In this document: positions 1 to 5,578 of the stretch, one piece after another
How positions within the stretch are numbered: position 1 is the first letter of the stretch
How the letters are laid out: each line of letters opens with the position of its first letter
Assembly: GCA_025462785.1 (NCBI GenBank)
Contig: JAOAPG010000142.1
Location: 1 to 6,888, forward strand
Direction of reading: 5' to 3'
DNA length: 6,888 bases
Source: Acidobacteriaceae bacterium
GTDB taxonomy: Bacteria > Acidobacteriota > Terriglobia > Terriglobales > Acidobacteriaceae
Program-made: the position numbers and the translations under genes
The notes under the pieces: model-generated
The model's database searches: none
The model's input: the letters and a program-made list of their open reading frames with translations, nothing else
What the model was told of the DNA's origin: nothing

Positions 1-1260
1 GCTTTTTTGCTGATTTTTGTGGCACCGGCCTGCGTCGGCTATTCAGTGCTTACCCACGAGGAAGTCGTCGACTTGCTTTGGAAGGACCAACTCCAGCCCA
101 TGCTGCTGGCGCGCTTCCCAAAGGCGACTCCGGACGACCTGAAGACTGCTCATGCCTATGCTTATGGCGGCAGCCTTCTTCAAGATATGGGCTATTACCC
201 TTTTGGAAACAAGTACTTCAGCGATCTACTTCATTATGTCCGCACGGGTGATTTTGTAATCGCATTGCTTCAGCAGTCTTCTGACATCAATGAATACGCG
301 TTCGCACTTGGAGGCCTCGCGCATTACGCGGCAGACAACTGCGGCCACCCCGTCATAAATCAGGTCGTTGCCATCGATTTCCCGAAACTGAAGCAAAAGT
401 ACGGTGATCATGTCACGTATGTTGACAACCCCAAAGCCCACATCCGGACAGAGTTCGGATTCGACATGGTGCAAGTTGCGAAAGGACACTACACGTCCGA
501 CAGGTATCACGACTTCATTGGCTTTAGCGTTTCAAAGCCATTGCTGGAGCGGGCTTTCCTGCAAACCTATGGCATGAACCTGAGCGATGTTTTGACCAAA
601 GAAGATCTGGCGATTGGCAGCTTCCGCAGATCAATCAGCATCGTGATTCCAGAGATGACTCGAGTAGCGCTCATCAACCGCAAGAAAGAAGTGATTCGCG
701 ACACACCCAACCTCAACGAGAAACAATTCCTTTACCATCTCTCTCGAAAAAGCTACCAAAAAGAATGGGGTAAGGAATATCGGCAGCCTGGCTTTGGATC
801 TCGCGTGCTGGCATTCGTCCTGAAAATTGTTCCGAAGATAGGTCCGTTCAAGGCGCTCGCATTCAAAATCCCGAGTACCAAGACCGAAGACATGTATGTC
901 AAAAGCATAAACACGACCGTTGACCGATACGGAACGCTTTTGCGCGATCAAAAGCAGGATCAACTTCAACTGCAAAACCTCGATTTCGATACCGGAAAAA
1001 GCACCAAAGCAGGAGAGTATTCCCTGGCCGACAAAACCTACGCCCATTTGTTGGATGATTTGGATAAACACAAGTTCGATAAGCTCACGCCTGAATTGCG
1101 TAAAAACATACTAGACTTCTACGACGGGGCGAAACCGCCCCTCATCAAGAAGAAAAAAGATATTCAGCAATGGGCAAAGACCCAGCAGGAGCTGCAGGAG
1201 CTGCAGTCACACCCGGATCACGTGGAAAGTACTAGTGCGACCGGAAACCCTGTCCAGTAG
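1..1260 (+). CDS. Secreted zinc-dependent phospholipase C-like protein (5' end outside window)
   Basis: The reading frame is open to the left edge, so the true start is probably upstream; a TTG at position 7 is only the first possible start inside the window. Residue numbers here count from that TTG. The first residues (LIFVAPACVGYS) look like the end of a signal peptide, implying export. The next roughly 170 residues resemble the bacterial zinc-dependent phospholipase C family (PF00882), an all-helical fold whose zinc ions are held by His and Asp. Candidate ligands are H17 (LTHEE), D60 (LLQDMGYYPFGN), H76 (LLHYVR), H106 and D110 (GLAHYAADN), H114 and H145. Residues 263-289 form a hydrophobic or amphipathic stretch that might touch membranes. 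The tail from about 290 to 417 is charged, Lys/Gln-rich and unassigned. Membrane lipid hydrolysis is inferred from family only; the substrate is unknown. The family match is by eye but strong. Confidence 0.82.
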   Translation, partial: AFLLIFVAPACVGYSVLTHEEVVDLLWKDQLQPMLLARFPKATPDDLKTAHAYAYGGSLLQDMGYYPFGNKYFSDLLHYVRTGDFVIALLQQSSDINEYAFALGGLAHYAADNCGHPVINQVVAIDFPKLKQKYGDHVTYVDNPKAHIRTEFGFDMVQVAKGHYTSDRYHDFIGFSVSKPLLERAFLQTYGMNLSDVLTKEDLAIGSFRRSISIVIPEMTRVALINRKKEVIRDTPNLNEKQFLYHLSRKSYQKEWGKEYRQPGFGSRVLAFVLKIVPKIGPFKALAFKIPSTKTEDMYVKSINTTVDRYGTLLRDQKQDQLQLQNLDFDTGKSTKAGEYSLADKTYAHLLDDLDKHKFDKLTPELRKNILDFYDGAKPPLIKKKKDIQQWAKTQQELQELQSHPDHVESTSATGNPVQ

Positions 1261-1327
1261 AAAGCTACTTCGTCTGAGTTTGGGGTGTTTGGCACGCTTT
1301 TGCGAAAAGCCCTGTAGCACCGCCTCG

Positions 1328-1343
1328 TGTGATCCGGCTCACA
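1328..1343. promoter_or_regulatory. CRP/FNR-type operator, TGTGA-N6-TCACA
   Basis: The sequence TGTGATCCGGCTCACA has two perfect inverted TGTGA half-sites, and the inner CCGG extends the symmetry. It matches the classic cyclic-AMP receptor protein consensus exactly and resembles sites of other CRP/FNR-superfamily regulators. Its centre (1335/1336) lies about 40-41 bp upstream of the start predicted from the TAGATT box at 1364-1369, the position typical of a class II activator. The gene it would control is the ferredoxin-NADP reductase starting at 1415. The match is seen directly; which superfamily member binds, and whether the signal is cAMP, oxygen or another cue, is inference. Confidence 0.68.
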
Positions 1344-1363
1344 GATTTATTCCACAATTACGG

Positions 1364-1369
1364 TAGATT
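1364..1369 (+). promoter_or_regulatory. Predicted -10 box of the reductase promoter
   Basis: TAGATT matches four of six bases of the TATAAT consensus and predicts transcription start near 1376. No good -35 box stands 16-18 bp upstream, which is usual for activator-dependent promoters where the activator site takes the -35 place. The leader would be about 39 nt and contains the ribosome site GAGGTG at 1402-1407, seven nt before the ATG. Confidence 0.42.
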
Positions 1370-1414
1370 AGGGCAGACTGTAAGGTCGTCACCAACCCTA
1401 CGAGGTGGGCCGTT

Positions 1415-2200
1415 ATGGTTAGTGCTACAACGGATGACAAGTTCTATCACCCGAAGATCACCAAACGCATAGACTTCGCTGAAGATTTGTGGATGATTCG
1501 TGTTCAGCCGGGAGCAGAGTTCAAGTTTGCGCCGGGCCAATACGCCACGCTGGGGGTTGAGGGTCCCGTGAAACGAAGCGAGCGGGCTTACTCAATCGTC
1601 TCGTCTCCGTATGAAGATGAAATCGAGTTTTTCTTCGAACTGGTGCCCCAAGGCGAACTGACCCCAAAACTCTACAAATTGCAGCCAGGAGATGAGCTGC
1701 TCATGCGGAAGGTGCCAAAGGGCCGATTCACTCTGGATGTAAAGAGTGGACGCACGAACCACTTGCTGGTCTCTACAGTGACAGGGGTGGCGCCGTTTGT
1801 GAGCTACGTTCGGACGCTTTATAAAGACTGGAAAGAAGGAAAATTCGCCGGCGATCAGAATTTATTTCTGCTGAACGGGGCCAGCAAGTCTTGGGAATTT
1901 GGATACAGCCAAGAGTTGCAGAAATTCGCGGCCGAAGCGCCTTGGTTGAAGTACATCCCGACGATCAGCCGTCCTTGGGATGATGAGAAGTGGCTAGGAG
2001 AGACGGGGCGCGTTGACGACGTTTTGCGCAAGTACTCTGATCTGTGGGGCTTGACTGGAGATAATTCGGTCGGCTATTTGTGCGGACACCCAGACATGAT
2101 CGAACATGGGAAAGGTATTTTGAAACGGATCGGCTTCACCAAGGAATTCCTGCATGAGGAGGTTTACTGGATCCCAGCGAAGGAAGCAGCCGCGCCATAA
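1415..2200 (+). CDS. Ferredoxin/flavodoxin-NADP(+) reductase (FAD-dependent)
   Basis: This cytoplasmic 261-residue flavoprotein would move electrons between NAD(P)H and ferredoxin or flavodoxin. The FAD-binding beta-barrel covers about residues 10-110, with APGQYATLG (39-47) and the diagnostic RAYSIVSSP (57-65), then GELTPKL (80-86). The nucleotide-binding half follows: STVTGVAPF (120-128), LLNGASKSWEFGY (152-164) and CGHPDMIE (223-230). It ends EEVYW plus nine residues, close to the aromatic C-terminus of bacterial Fpr proteins. Length fits the bacterial Fpr group (about 250-260). The usual TGTG turn reads TVTG here. The ATG is supported by GAGGTG seven nt upstream. A CRP/FNR-type operator and -10 box precede the gene, suggesting control by redox or nutrient state. 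The 154-bp gap from the phospholipase-like gene suggests separate transcription. Other flavin reductases of the same fold are possible, so no symbol is given. Confidence 0.88.
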   Translation: MVSATTDDKFYHPKITKRIDFAEDLWMIRVQPGAEFKFAPGQYATLGVEGPVKRSERAYSIVSSPYEDEIEFFFELVPQGELTPKLYKLQPGDELLMRKVPKGRFTLDVKSGRTNHLLVSTVTGVAPFVSYVRTLYKDWKEGKFAGDQNLFLLNGASKSWEFGYSQELQKFAAEAPWLKYIPTISRPWDDEKWLGETGRVDDVLRKYSDLWGLTGDNSVGYLCGHPDMIEHGKGILKRIGFTKEFLHEEVYWIPAKEAAAP

Positions 2201-2220
2201 CTTTCTTCAAAGTACGCATG

Positions 2221-2250
2221 GCTCTGGTTGTAGCGCACCGGAGAGCACTT
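2221..2250. terminator. Weak stem-loop between convergent genes
   Basis: GCTCTGGT at 2221-2228 can pair with ACC-GG-AGAGC at 2237-2246, giving 5 + 3 pairs separated by a two-base bulge and closing an 8-nt loop. ACTTTT follows on the plus strand. It lies in the 61-bp gap between the stop of the reductase and the stop of the opposing cupin gene, where a terminator is expected. The bulged stem and short T-run make it a weak candidate. Confidence 0.3.
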
Positions 2251-2261
2251 TTCGAGAACGC

Positions 2262-2597
2262 CTAGGCCTCCTCGGCAGGCGCAAAGAACACCAGCACCGT
2301 CAACTCTTCCTCGATGTCATAGAAGCGATGCTCGACTTCTGCGGCGACAAAAATTAGACTTCCCCCCTTCACCAGTTGGTCTTCGGATCCTGCACGCATC
2401 CGCGCTCTGCCCCGAATCACGTAATACATTTCATCTTGCTTGTGCGGTGACTGGGGGTCTCTGCTTCCGGCCGCGAGGACGTAAACGCCCGCGCTCATCG
2501 CAGGAAGGCGCAAACATTCCAGATATGACTTTTTCTGGAGCGCCCGTTCCCGCTCGAGTTCGCTGATTTCCAGGAAGCGGACCTTTTGGTTTTCCAT
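2262..2597 (-). CDS. Small single-domain cupin protein
   Basis: The protein has 111 residues, typical of a one-domain cupin beta-barrel. Motif 1 is at 51-63 (PHKQDEMYYVIRG), with H52, Q54 and E56 in the usual ligand positions, so one customary His is replaced by Gln. Motif 2 is around 79-93 (GSLIFVAAEVEHRFYD) with H90. Three of four standard metal ligands are therefore present, and a bound metal is plausible. Such stand-alone cupins are enzymes, small-molecule binders or unknowns; the sequence does not tell which. No signal peptide is seen, so it is probably cytoplasmic. It is the second gene after the TetR regulator: its AGGAG ribosome site (2601-2605) overlaps the regulator's TAG stop and sits only 3 nt from the ATG, which suggests one transcript and possible translational coupling. 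Confidence 0.8.
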   Translation of the reverse strand: MENQKVRFLEISELERERALQKKSYLECLRLPAMSAGVYVLAAGSRDPQSPHKQDEMYYVIRGRARMRAGSEDQLVKGGSLIFVAAEVEHRFYDIEEELTVLVFFAPAEEA

Positions 2598-2603
2598 CGA
2601 CTC

Positions 2604-3197
2604 CTAGGCTCCTCCAAACGCTCCCGCGAAAAATATCTCTGTGTACTGCCGGATCAAGCTCTCCTCATTCAATGCTCCTTCCGGGCGATACCACTGATAA
2701 ATCCAATTAATCATTCCAAGCAAAGCAAAAGCGGCTGCGCGAGGATCAACCACGCGCTTTGAGGCGCGAGCGGTTTGCGCCTCCGCAATCAAAGTTTCCA
2801 GAAAGTGGACGTAGTCTTTCTTCCGGGCATTAATGCGTTTTCGCAGCGGTGGGGGCAGCGGATGATTCTCGTGCAACATTACCGTAATTTCCCGGTCACG
2901 CACACTGAGAACGACGCCGATGTGCAAACGAATCAAAGTTCGCAACCGCTCTTCCGGATCAGCAATGCCGCGCACCGGATTGATCACTCTTTGCTGCGTG
3001 ATGTCCATGGCATGGTTCATCAGGTCAAACAGGATCTCGTCTTTACTCTGAAAATGATGGTAGAGTCCGCCCTTGCTAAGTTTGAGAGCGGCAGCCACGT
3101 CGTTCATGGATGTGCCGTCGTATCCCTGTTGCTGGAAAAGACGGGCGGCAGCGCGCAGTATTTCCTGGCGGGGATCGGTGAGGGTCTCGCGAGTCAT
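2604..3197 (-). CDS. TetR-family transcriptional regulator (KstR2-like C-terminal region)
   Basis: This 197-residue protein has the TetR DNA-binding domain at about 9-55. RQEILRAAARLFQQQGYDG begins helix 1, and TSMNDVAAALKLSKGGLYHHF (29-49) is the helix-turn-helix; GGLYHHFQSKDEIL is characteristic. The ligand-binding half ends with LLGMINWIYQWYRPEG (159-174) and a C-terminal QYTEIFFAGAF. That pattern recalls the TetR C-terminal domain of KstR2-like regulators, several of which sense acyl-CoA or steroid intermediates; this is from memory and does not fix the ligand. The ATG at 3197 has an in-frame TAG 18 nt upstream and no clear Shine-Dalgarno sequence. The gene leads a two-gene unit with the cupin and probably regulates itself, although no operator could be identified. 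No obvious target gene is divergently transcribed. Confidence 0.9.
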   Translation of the reverse strand: MTRETLTDPRQEILRAAARLFQQQGYDGTSMNDVAAALKLSKGGLYHHFQSKDEILFDLMNHAMDITQQRVINPVRGIADPEERLRTLIRLHIGVVLSVRDREITVMLHENHPLPPPLRKRINARKKDYVHFLETLIAEAQTARASKRVVDPRAAAFALLGMINWIYQWYRPEGALNEESLIRQYTEIFFAGAFGGA

Positions 3198-3230
3198 CGG
3201 CGCACATCTTAACTAGTTGCGAGCCGAAAT

Positions 3231-3283
3231 GCTACTCGAGGAGTCCTTCGTAGCGAGCGCGGATGGAGTCGAACCATCGGCGC
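3231..3283. repeat. Two tandem hairpins upstream of the TetR gene
   Basis: Two inverted repeats lie 2 bp apart in noncoding DNA. The first (3231-3254) pairs GCTAC with GTAGC at its ends, with a smaller AGG/CCT pairing inside. The second (3257-3283) pairs GCGC and GATGG with CCATC and GCGC, giving nine pairs with one G-G mismatch and a seven-base loop AGTCGAA. The patch is GC-rich compared with the DNA to its right. CATCGGCGCA from the second hairpin (3275-3284) recurs exactly at 3195-3204, across the TetR start codon. It may be a copy of an interspersed palindromic element, a regulatory leader structure of the TetR transcript, or a relic; one window cannot decide. Confidence 0.5.
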
Positions 3284-3534
3284 ATGCCCTAAAAATGTAC
3301 CTAGATAGGTTTTACAACAAGTTACAACTGCAGCTTTCGAACAGGCTCACAAGAGCTGCTCAATTTCCTGTCTTATGATCCCAATCGATATCTCTGGATG
3401 TCTTAGATGTGAAGTGATTTATTCAGTTACCTACTGTATGTCCCTGATCGATTGTAAGACCACAGCTCCTCTAATCTGGATCGGCTCTCAATGATAGAGG
3501 TATTCCGCTAATCTGCGGCTTGGGGAGATCGAAG
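3284..3534. other. Noncoding, AT-richer spacer with short repeats
   Basis: No plausible gene was found on either strand in this stretch. It holds a direct repeat TTACAAC at 3312-3318 and 3322-3328 (10-bp period), a distant inverted pair CAATCGAT (3382-3389) and ATCGATTG (3447-3454), a repeated CTAATCTG (3471-3478 and 3508-3515), and a small hairpin CCGC/GCGG (3505-3518) just before the ribosome site of the next gene. The promoter of the small membrane protein gene should lie here, but no convincing -35/-10 pair could be chosen. Confidence 0.5.
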
Positions 3535-3684
3535 GTGCTTTGGACAATTTTTGTGATTCTGCTGGTGCTCTGGTTGTTAGGGCTGGTCAGTTCCTACACA
3601 TTAGGCGGGTACATTCACATCCTACTCGTGATTGCAGTCGTGGTCCTGGTTATCCGCCTCATCCAAGGTAGACCCGTAGCGTGA
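3535..3684 (+). CDS. Tiny lmo0937-family membrane protein (49 aa)
   Basis: Translation from the GTG at 3535 gives a 49-residue, very hydrophobic protein. MLWTIFVILLVLWLLGLV forms a first membrane segment, SSYTLGGYIH is a short polar turn, and ILLVIAVVVLVIRLI is a second segment ending in a basic tail QGRPVA. The order of motifs and the length match the lmo0937 (DUF5670) family of small bacterial membrane proteins, whose function is unknown. The GTG start is supported by GGGGAG at 3522-3527, seven nt upstream; no ATG is available in frame. Both ends are probably on the same side of the inner membrane. The OmpA-type gene starts 77 bp downstream on the same strand with no terminator between, so a shared transcript is possible. 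Envelope stress is a guess only. Confidence 0.85.
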   Translation: MLWTIFVILLVLWLLGLVSSYTLGGYIHILLVIAVVVLVIRLIQGRPVA

Positions 3685-3761
3685 CCGTGGAATCAAAACG
3701 ATCGAGAGCTGCGGAACGACAGACCGTACGGCAAGGCCAATCAGGCCAGAGGTGACTGAAC

Positions 3762-5453
3762 ATGAGATATACGAGAATTGCGAAGCGGTCGATCGCCGTC
3801 CTACTTAGTTTAGGAGCATTCAGCCTATCAGGGTTAGCTTGGCAGACCTCCAATGTGGGCGGAGACCAGGAGTCTGGTTATCACATGCGAGTGGTTAGCC
3901 GCAGCACACAAGCAGTTGATTACCGTCGAAAGGGCAACACGAAAGTCGACCTAAAGGGAACAGATCTGATGCCGTCGGCCGACGGCGAGGCGAAGGTCGA
4001 GAGCAGATCTGGCCGTATTCAGATCAACGCTGAACTCAGTCATGTGCGACCCGCCAACAATTTCGGCCTCGCATATATGACATATGTGCTTTGGGCAATT
4101 ACTCCAGAAGGGCGTCCGCGAAATTTAGGTGAGTTCTTGCTGCATGACGAAAAAGGATCGTTGCAAGTTACAACGGACCTGCAAGCCTTCGGTTTAGTGG
4201 TAACCGCTGAACCTTATTATGCGGTTTCGCAACCCAGCGATCTGGTGGTTGCTCAAAATGTGATTCGTCGAGATACGGCTGGTAAGGTCGAAGCTATCGA
4301 TGTGCGCTATGAACTGGTGCCGCGCGATATTTACACGTCGCAGGTGGCACCTCTTCCCGAGCCGATTTATGGCGTCAATAATAAGATTCCACTTGATCTA
4401 CTGGAAGCACGCAATTCGGTTCGAATCGCTAAAGACGCTCAGGCAGATAAATACGCCTCGGCTACATTTCAGAAAGCGCAAGCCGATCTAGACAAAGCCG
4501 AGGATTATTACCGCCGCAAACAAGGCGTAGGACCCATCGGGACAGTGGCTCGGGAGGCAACCCAGACTGCCGAAGAAGCTCGCTTGATGACGGTAAAAGC
4601 CATTCAAGACCAACGCGCTCAAGCGGACCGTGAAGCTGCTCGAAAGCGGGCGGAAGATGCCGAGGCGACGGCTGAAGCTCAGCGGCGAGCGGCCGACGAG
4701 CAACAAGCTGGTGCAAATCGGGCGCAGGCGGAAGCAGCACAGGCCCAGGCTCAGCAGCAAGCTGAAGCTCAACAGCGTCAAGCTGCCGAACAGGCGCAGC
4801 AACAAGCGGAGCAAGCGAGAAAGCAAGCTGAGGTAGCTCAGCAGCAGGCAAATCAGCAAGCGCAAGCGGCCGAACAAGGGCGTCAGCAGGCCGTAGCGGA
4901 AAAGAATCAGATGCGCGCTCGTTTGTTACAGCAGTTGAATCAGGTGTTGCAGACCAGAGACACCGCCCGCGGGTTAATCGTGAGCATGCCTGACGTTCTA
5001 TTCGATACGGGCAAGGCCGAGTTAAAACCCACCGCCCGCGAACGCTTGGCCAGAGTTGGAGGAATTCTTCTCGCTTATCCTGATATTCGAGTTGAAATTG
5101 ACGGATACACCGACAGCACCGGCAGCCAGGAGTTTAACCAGAAGCTTTCGATGCAGCGCGCTGGGTCAGTGGAGTCCTATCTGGGCCAGCAAGGTGTTGC
5201 CGGGACATCAATGACGGCGCAGGGTTTCGGCCCGACTGATCCAATAGCTTCAAACGACACGGCAGCGGGTCGGCAGCAGAATCGGCGCGTAGAGTTAGTA
5301 GTTTCCGGCGAGTCGATTGGTGGCGCTGCCACTCAAAGTGGACAAACCGCGCCGGATCAGAGTGTTGCACCCGGACAGACAGCGATGCCCGGGCAATCTA
5401 GTCCGCAGCAAACACCGATGCCGGCGCCGAATACGGCTCCTGATCAAAGATAG
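3762..5453 (+). CDS. OmpA-family envelope protein with DUF4398 and long coiled coil
   Basis: This 563-residue protein is exported: a basic N-terminus (MRYTRIAKRS) and hydrophobic core run to a likely cleavage after A26. Residues about 40-190 form an unrecognised domain that looks beta-rich. Residues 213-283 resemble DUF4398 (EARNSVRIAKDAQADKYASATFQKAQADLDKA read in pieces), helical and usually linked to envelope proteins. Residues about 284-400 are an Ala/Gln/Glu/Arg coiled coil. Residues 407-515 are an OmpA C-terminal domain: VLFDTGKAELKP, IDGYTDSTG with D451, LSMQRA with R466, and NRRVEL. D451 and R466 align with the Asp/Arg pair that grips diaminopimelate in peptidoglycan. A Gln/Pro/Thr tail follows (516-563). 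It probably anchors to peptidoglycan in the periplasm and reaches across it. GAGG at 3749-3752 lies nine nt before the ATG. A strong terminator follows. Confidence 0.9.
   Translation: MRYTRIAKRSIAVLLSLGAFSLSGLAWQTSNVGGDQESGYHMRVVSRSTQAVDYRRKGNTKVDLKGTDLMPSADGEAKVESRSGRIQINAELSHVRPANNFGLAYMTYVLWAITPEGRPRNLGEFLLHDEKGSLQVTTDLQAFGLVVTAEPYYAVSQPSDLVVAQNVIRRDTAGKVEAIDVRYELVPRDIYTSQVAPLPEPIYGVNNKIPLDLLEARNSVRIAKDAQADKYASATFQKAQADLDKAEDYYRRKQGVGPIGTVAREATQTAEEARLMTVKAIQDQRAQADREAARKRAEDAEATAEAQRRAADEQQAGANRAQAEAAQAQAQQQAEAQQRQAAEQAQQQAEQARKQAEVAQQQANQQAQAAEQGRQQAVAEKNQMRARLLQQLNQVLQTRDTARGLIVSMPDVLFDTGKAELKPTARERLARVGGILLAYPDIRVEIDGYTDSTGSQEFNQKLSMQRAGSVESYLGQQGVAGTSMTAQGFGPTDPIASNDTAAGRQQNRRVELVVSGESIGGAATQSGQTAPDQSVAPGQTAMPGQSSPQQTPMPAPNTAPDQR
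4674..4901 (+). repeat. Low-complexity Ala/Gln/Glu codon tract within the OmpA-type gene
   Basis: This DNA encodes about residues 305-380 and is dominated by GCx, CAR and GAR codons. It has imperfect internal repeats such as GCTCAGCAGCA, seen near 4750 and again near 4837, and two copies of GCCGAACA. The tract could change length by slippage or recombination without breaking the frame. The codon bias removes stops on the opposite strand, creating long Leu-rich antisense frames that are not genes. Confidence 0.65.
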
Positions 5454-5478
5454 TCGAAAGTTGTTGTTGGTTATTGGT

Positions 5479-5512
5479 GAGCCGGCGGAGAGATCCGTCG
5501 GCTCTTTGTTTT
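5479..5512 (+). terminator. Strong intrinsic terminator after the OmpA-type gene
   Basis: GAGCCGGCGGA (5479-5489) pairs with TCCGTCGGCTC (5494-5504) over 11 positions with a single G-U wobble. The loop is GAGA, a stable GNRA tetraloop. TTTGTTTT follows directly. It starts 25 nt after the stop codon and should end transcription of the small membrane protein/OmpA unit before the acyltransferase promoter. Confidence 0.92.
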
Positions 5513-5530
5513 AGAGGCTAAAATTCAGAG

Positions 5531-5558
5531 CTGATAGACCGCTGTTCTGTCTTATACT
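5531..5558 (+). promoter_or_regulatory. Predicted sigma-70-type promoter of the acyltransferase gene
   Basis: CTGATA at 5531-5536 (four of six with TTGACA) and TATACT at 5553-5558 (five of six with TATAAT) are separated by 16 bp. Transcription would start near 5565, leaving a very short leader of about 14 nt to the GTG or 26 nt to the ATG. The site lies just after the terminator of the previous unit, so a new promoter is expected here. Confidence 0.5.
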
Positions 5559-5578
5559 GCCCGGTGCCTCTTTAAAAA

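Noticed and set aside
631..1071. Minus-strand frame of 146 residues opposite the phospholipase-like gene
   Set aside because: The plus strand carries a clear family protein through this stretch, and the antisense product has no recognisable motif.
1296..1310. Perfect hairpin GCTTTT-GCG-AAAAGC after the phospholipase-like gene, considered as a terminator
   Set aside because: The stem is AT-rich with a three-base loop and no T-run follows, so termination is doubtful.
2775..3212. Plus-strand frame of 145 residues opposite the TetR gene
   Set aside because: The TetR helix-turn-helix and C-terminal motifs are unmistakable on the minus strand; the plus frame is a shadow.
3262..3278. T-arm-like GATGG-TTCGACT-CCATC on the minus strand, considered as a tRNA or a tRNA 3' relic at an attachment site
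   Set aside because: No matching 5' acceptor strand, D-arm or anticodon arm lies upstream, no CCA end follows, and the longer GCGC/GCGC pairing explains the hairpin better; no integrase is present.
3452..3477. TTGTAA and TAATCT as a promoter for the small membrane protein gene
   Set aside because: The spacing is only 14 bp, too short for a normal sigma-70 promoter.
4462..4877. Two long minus-strand frames (129 residues each) opposite the OmpA-type gene
   Set aside because: They are Leu/Arg/Ser-rich mirror images of the Ala/Gln/Glu codon tract, which lacks antisense stops; they show no domain-like pattern.
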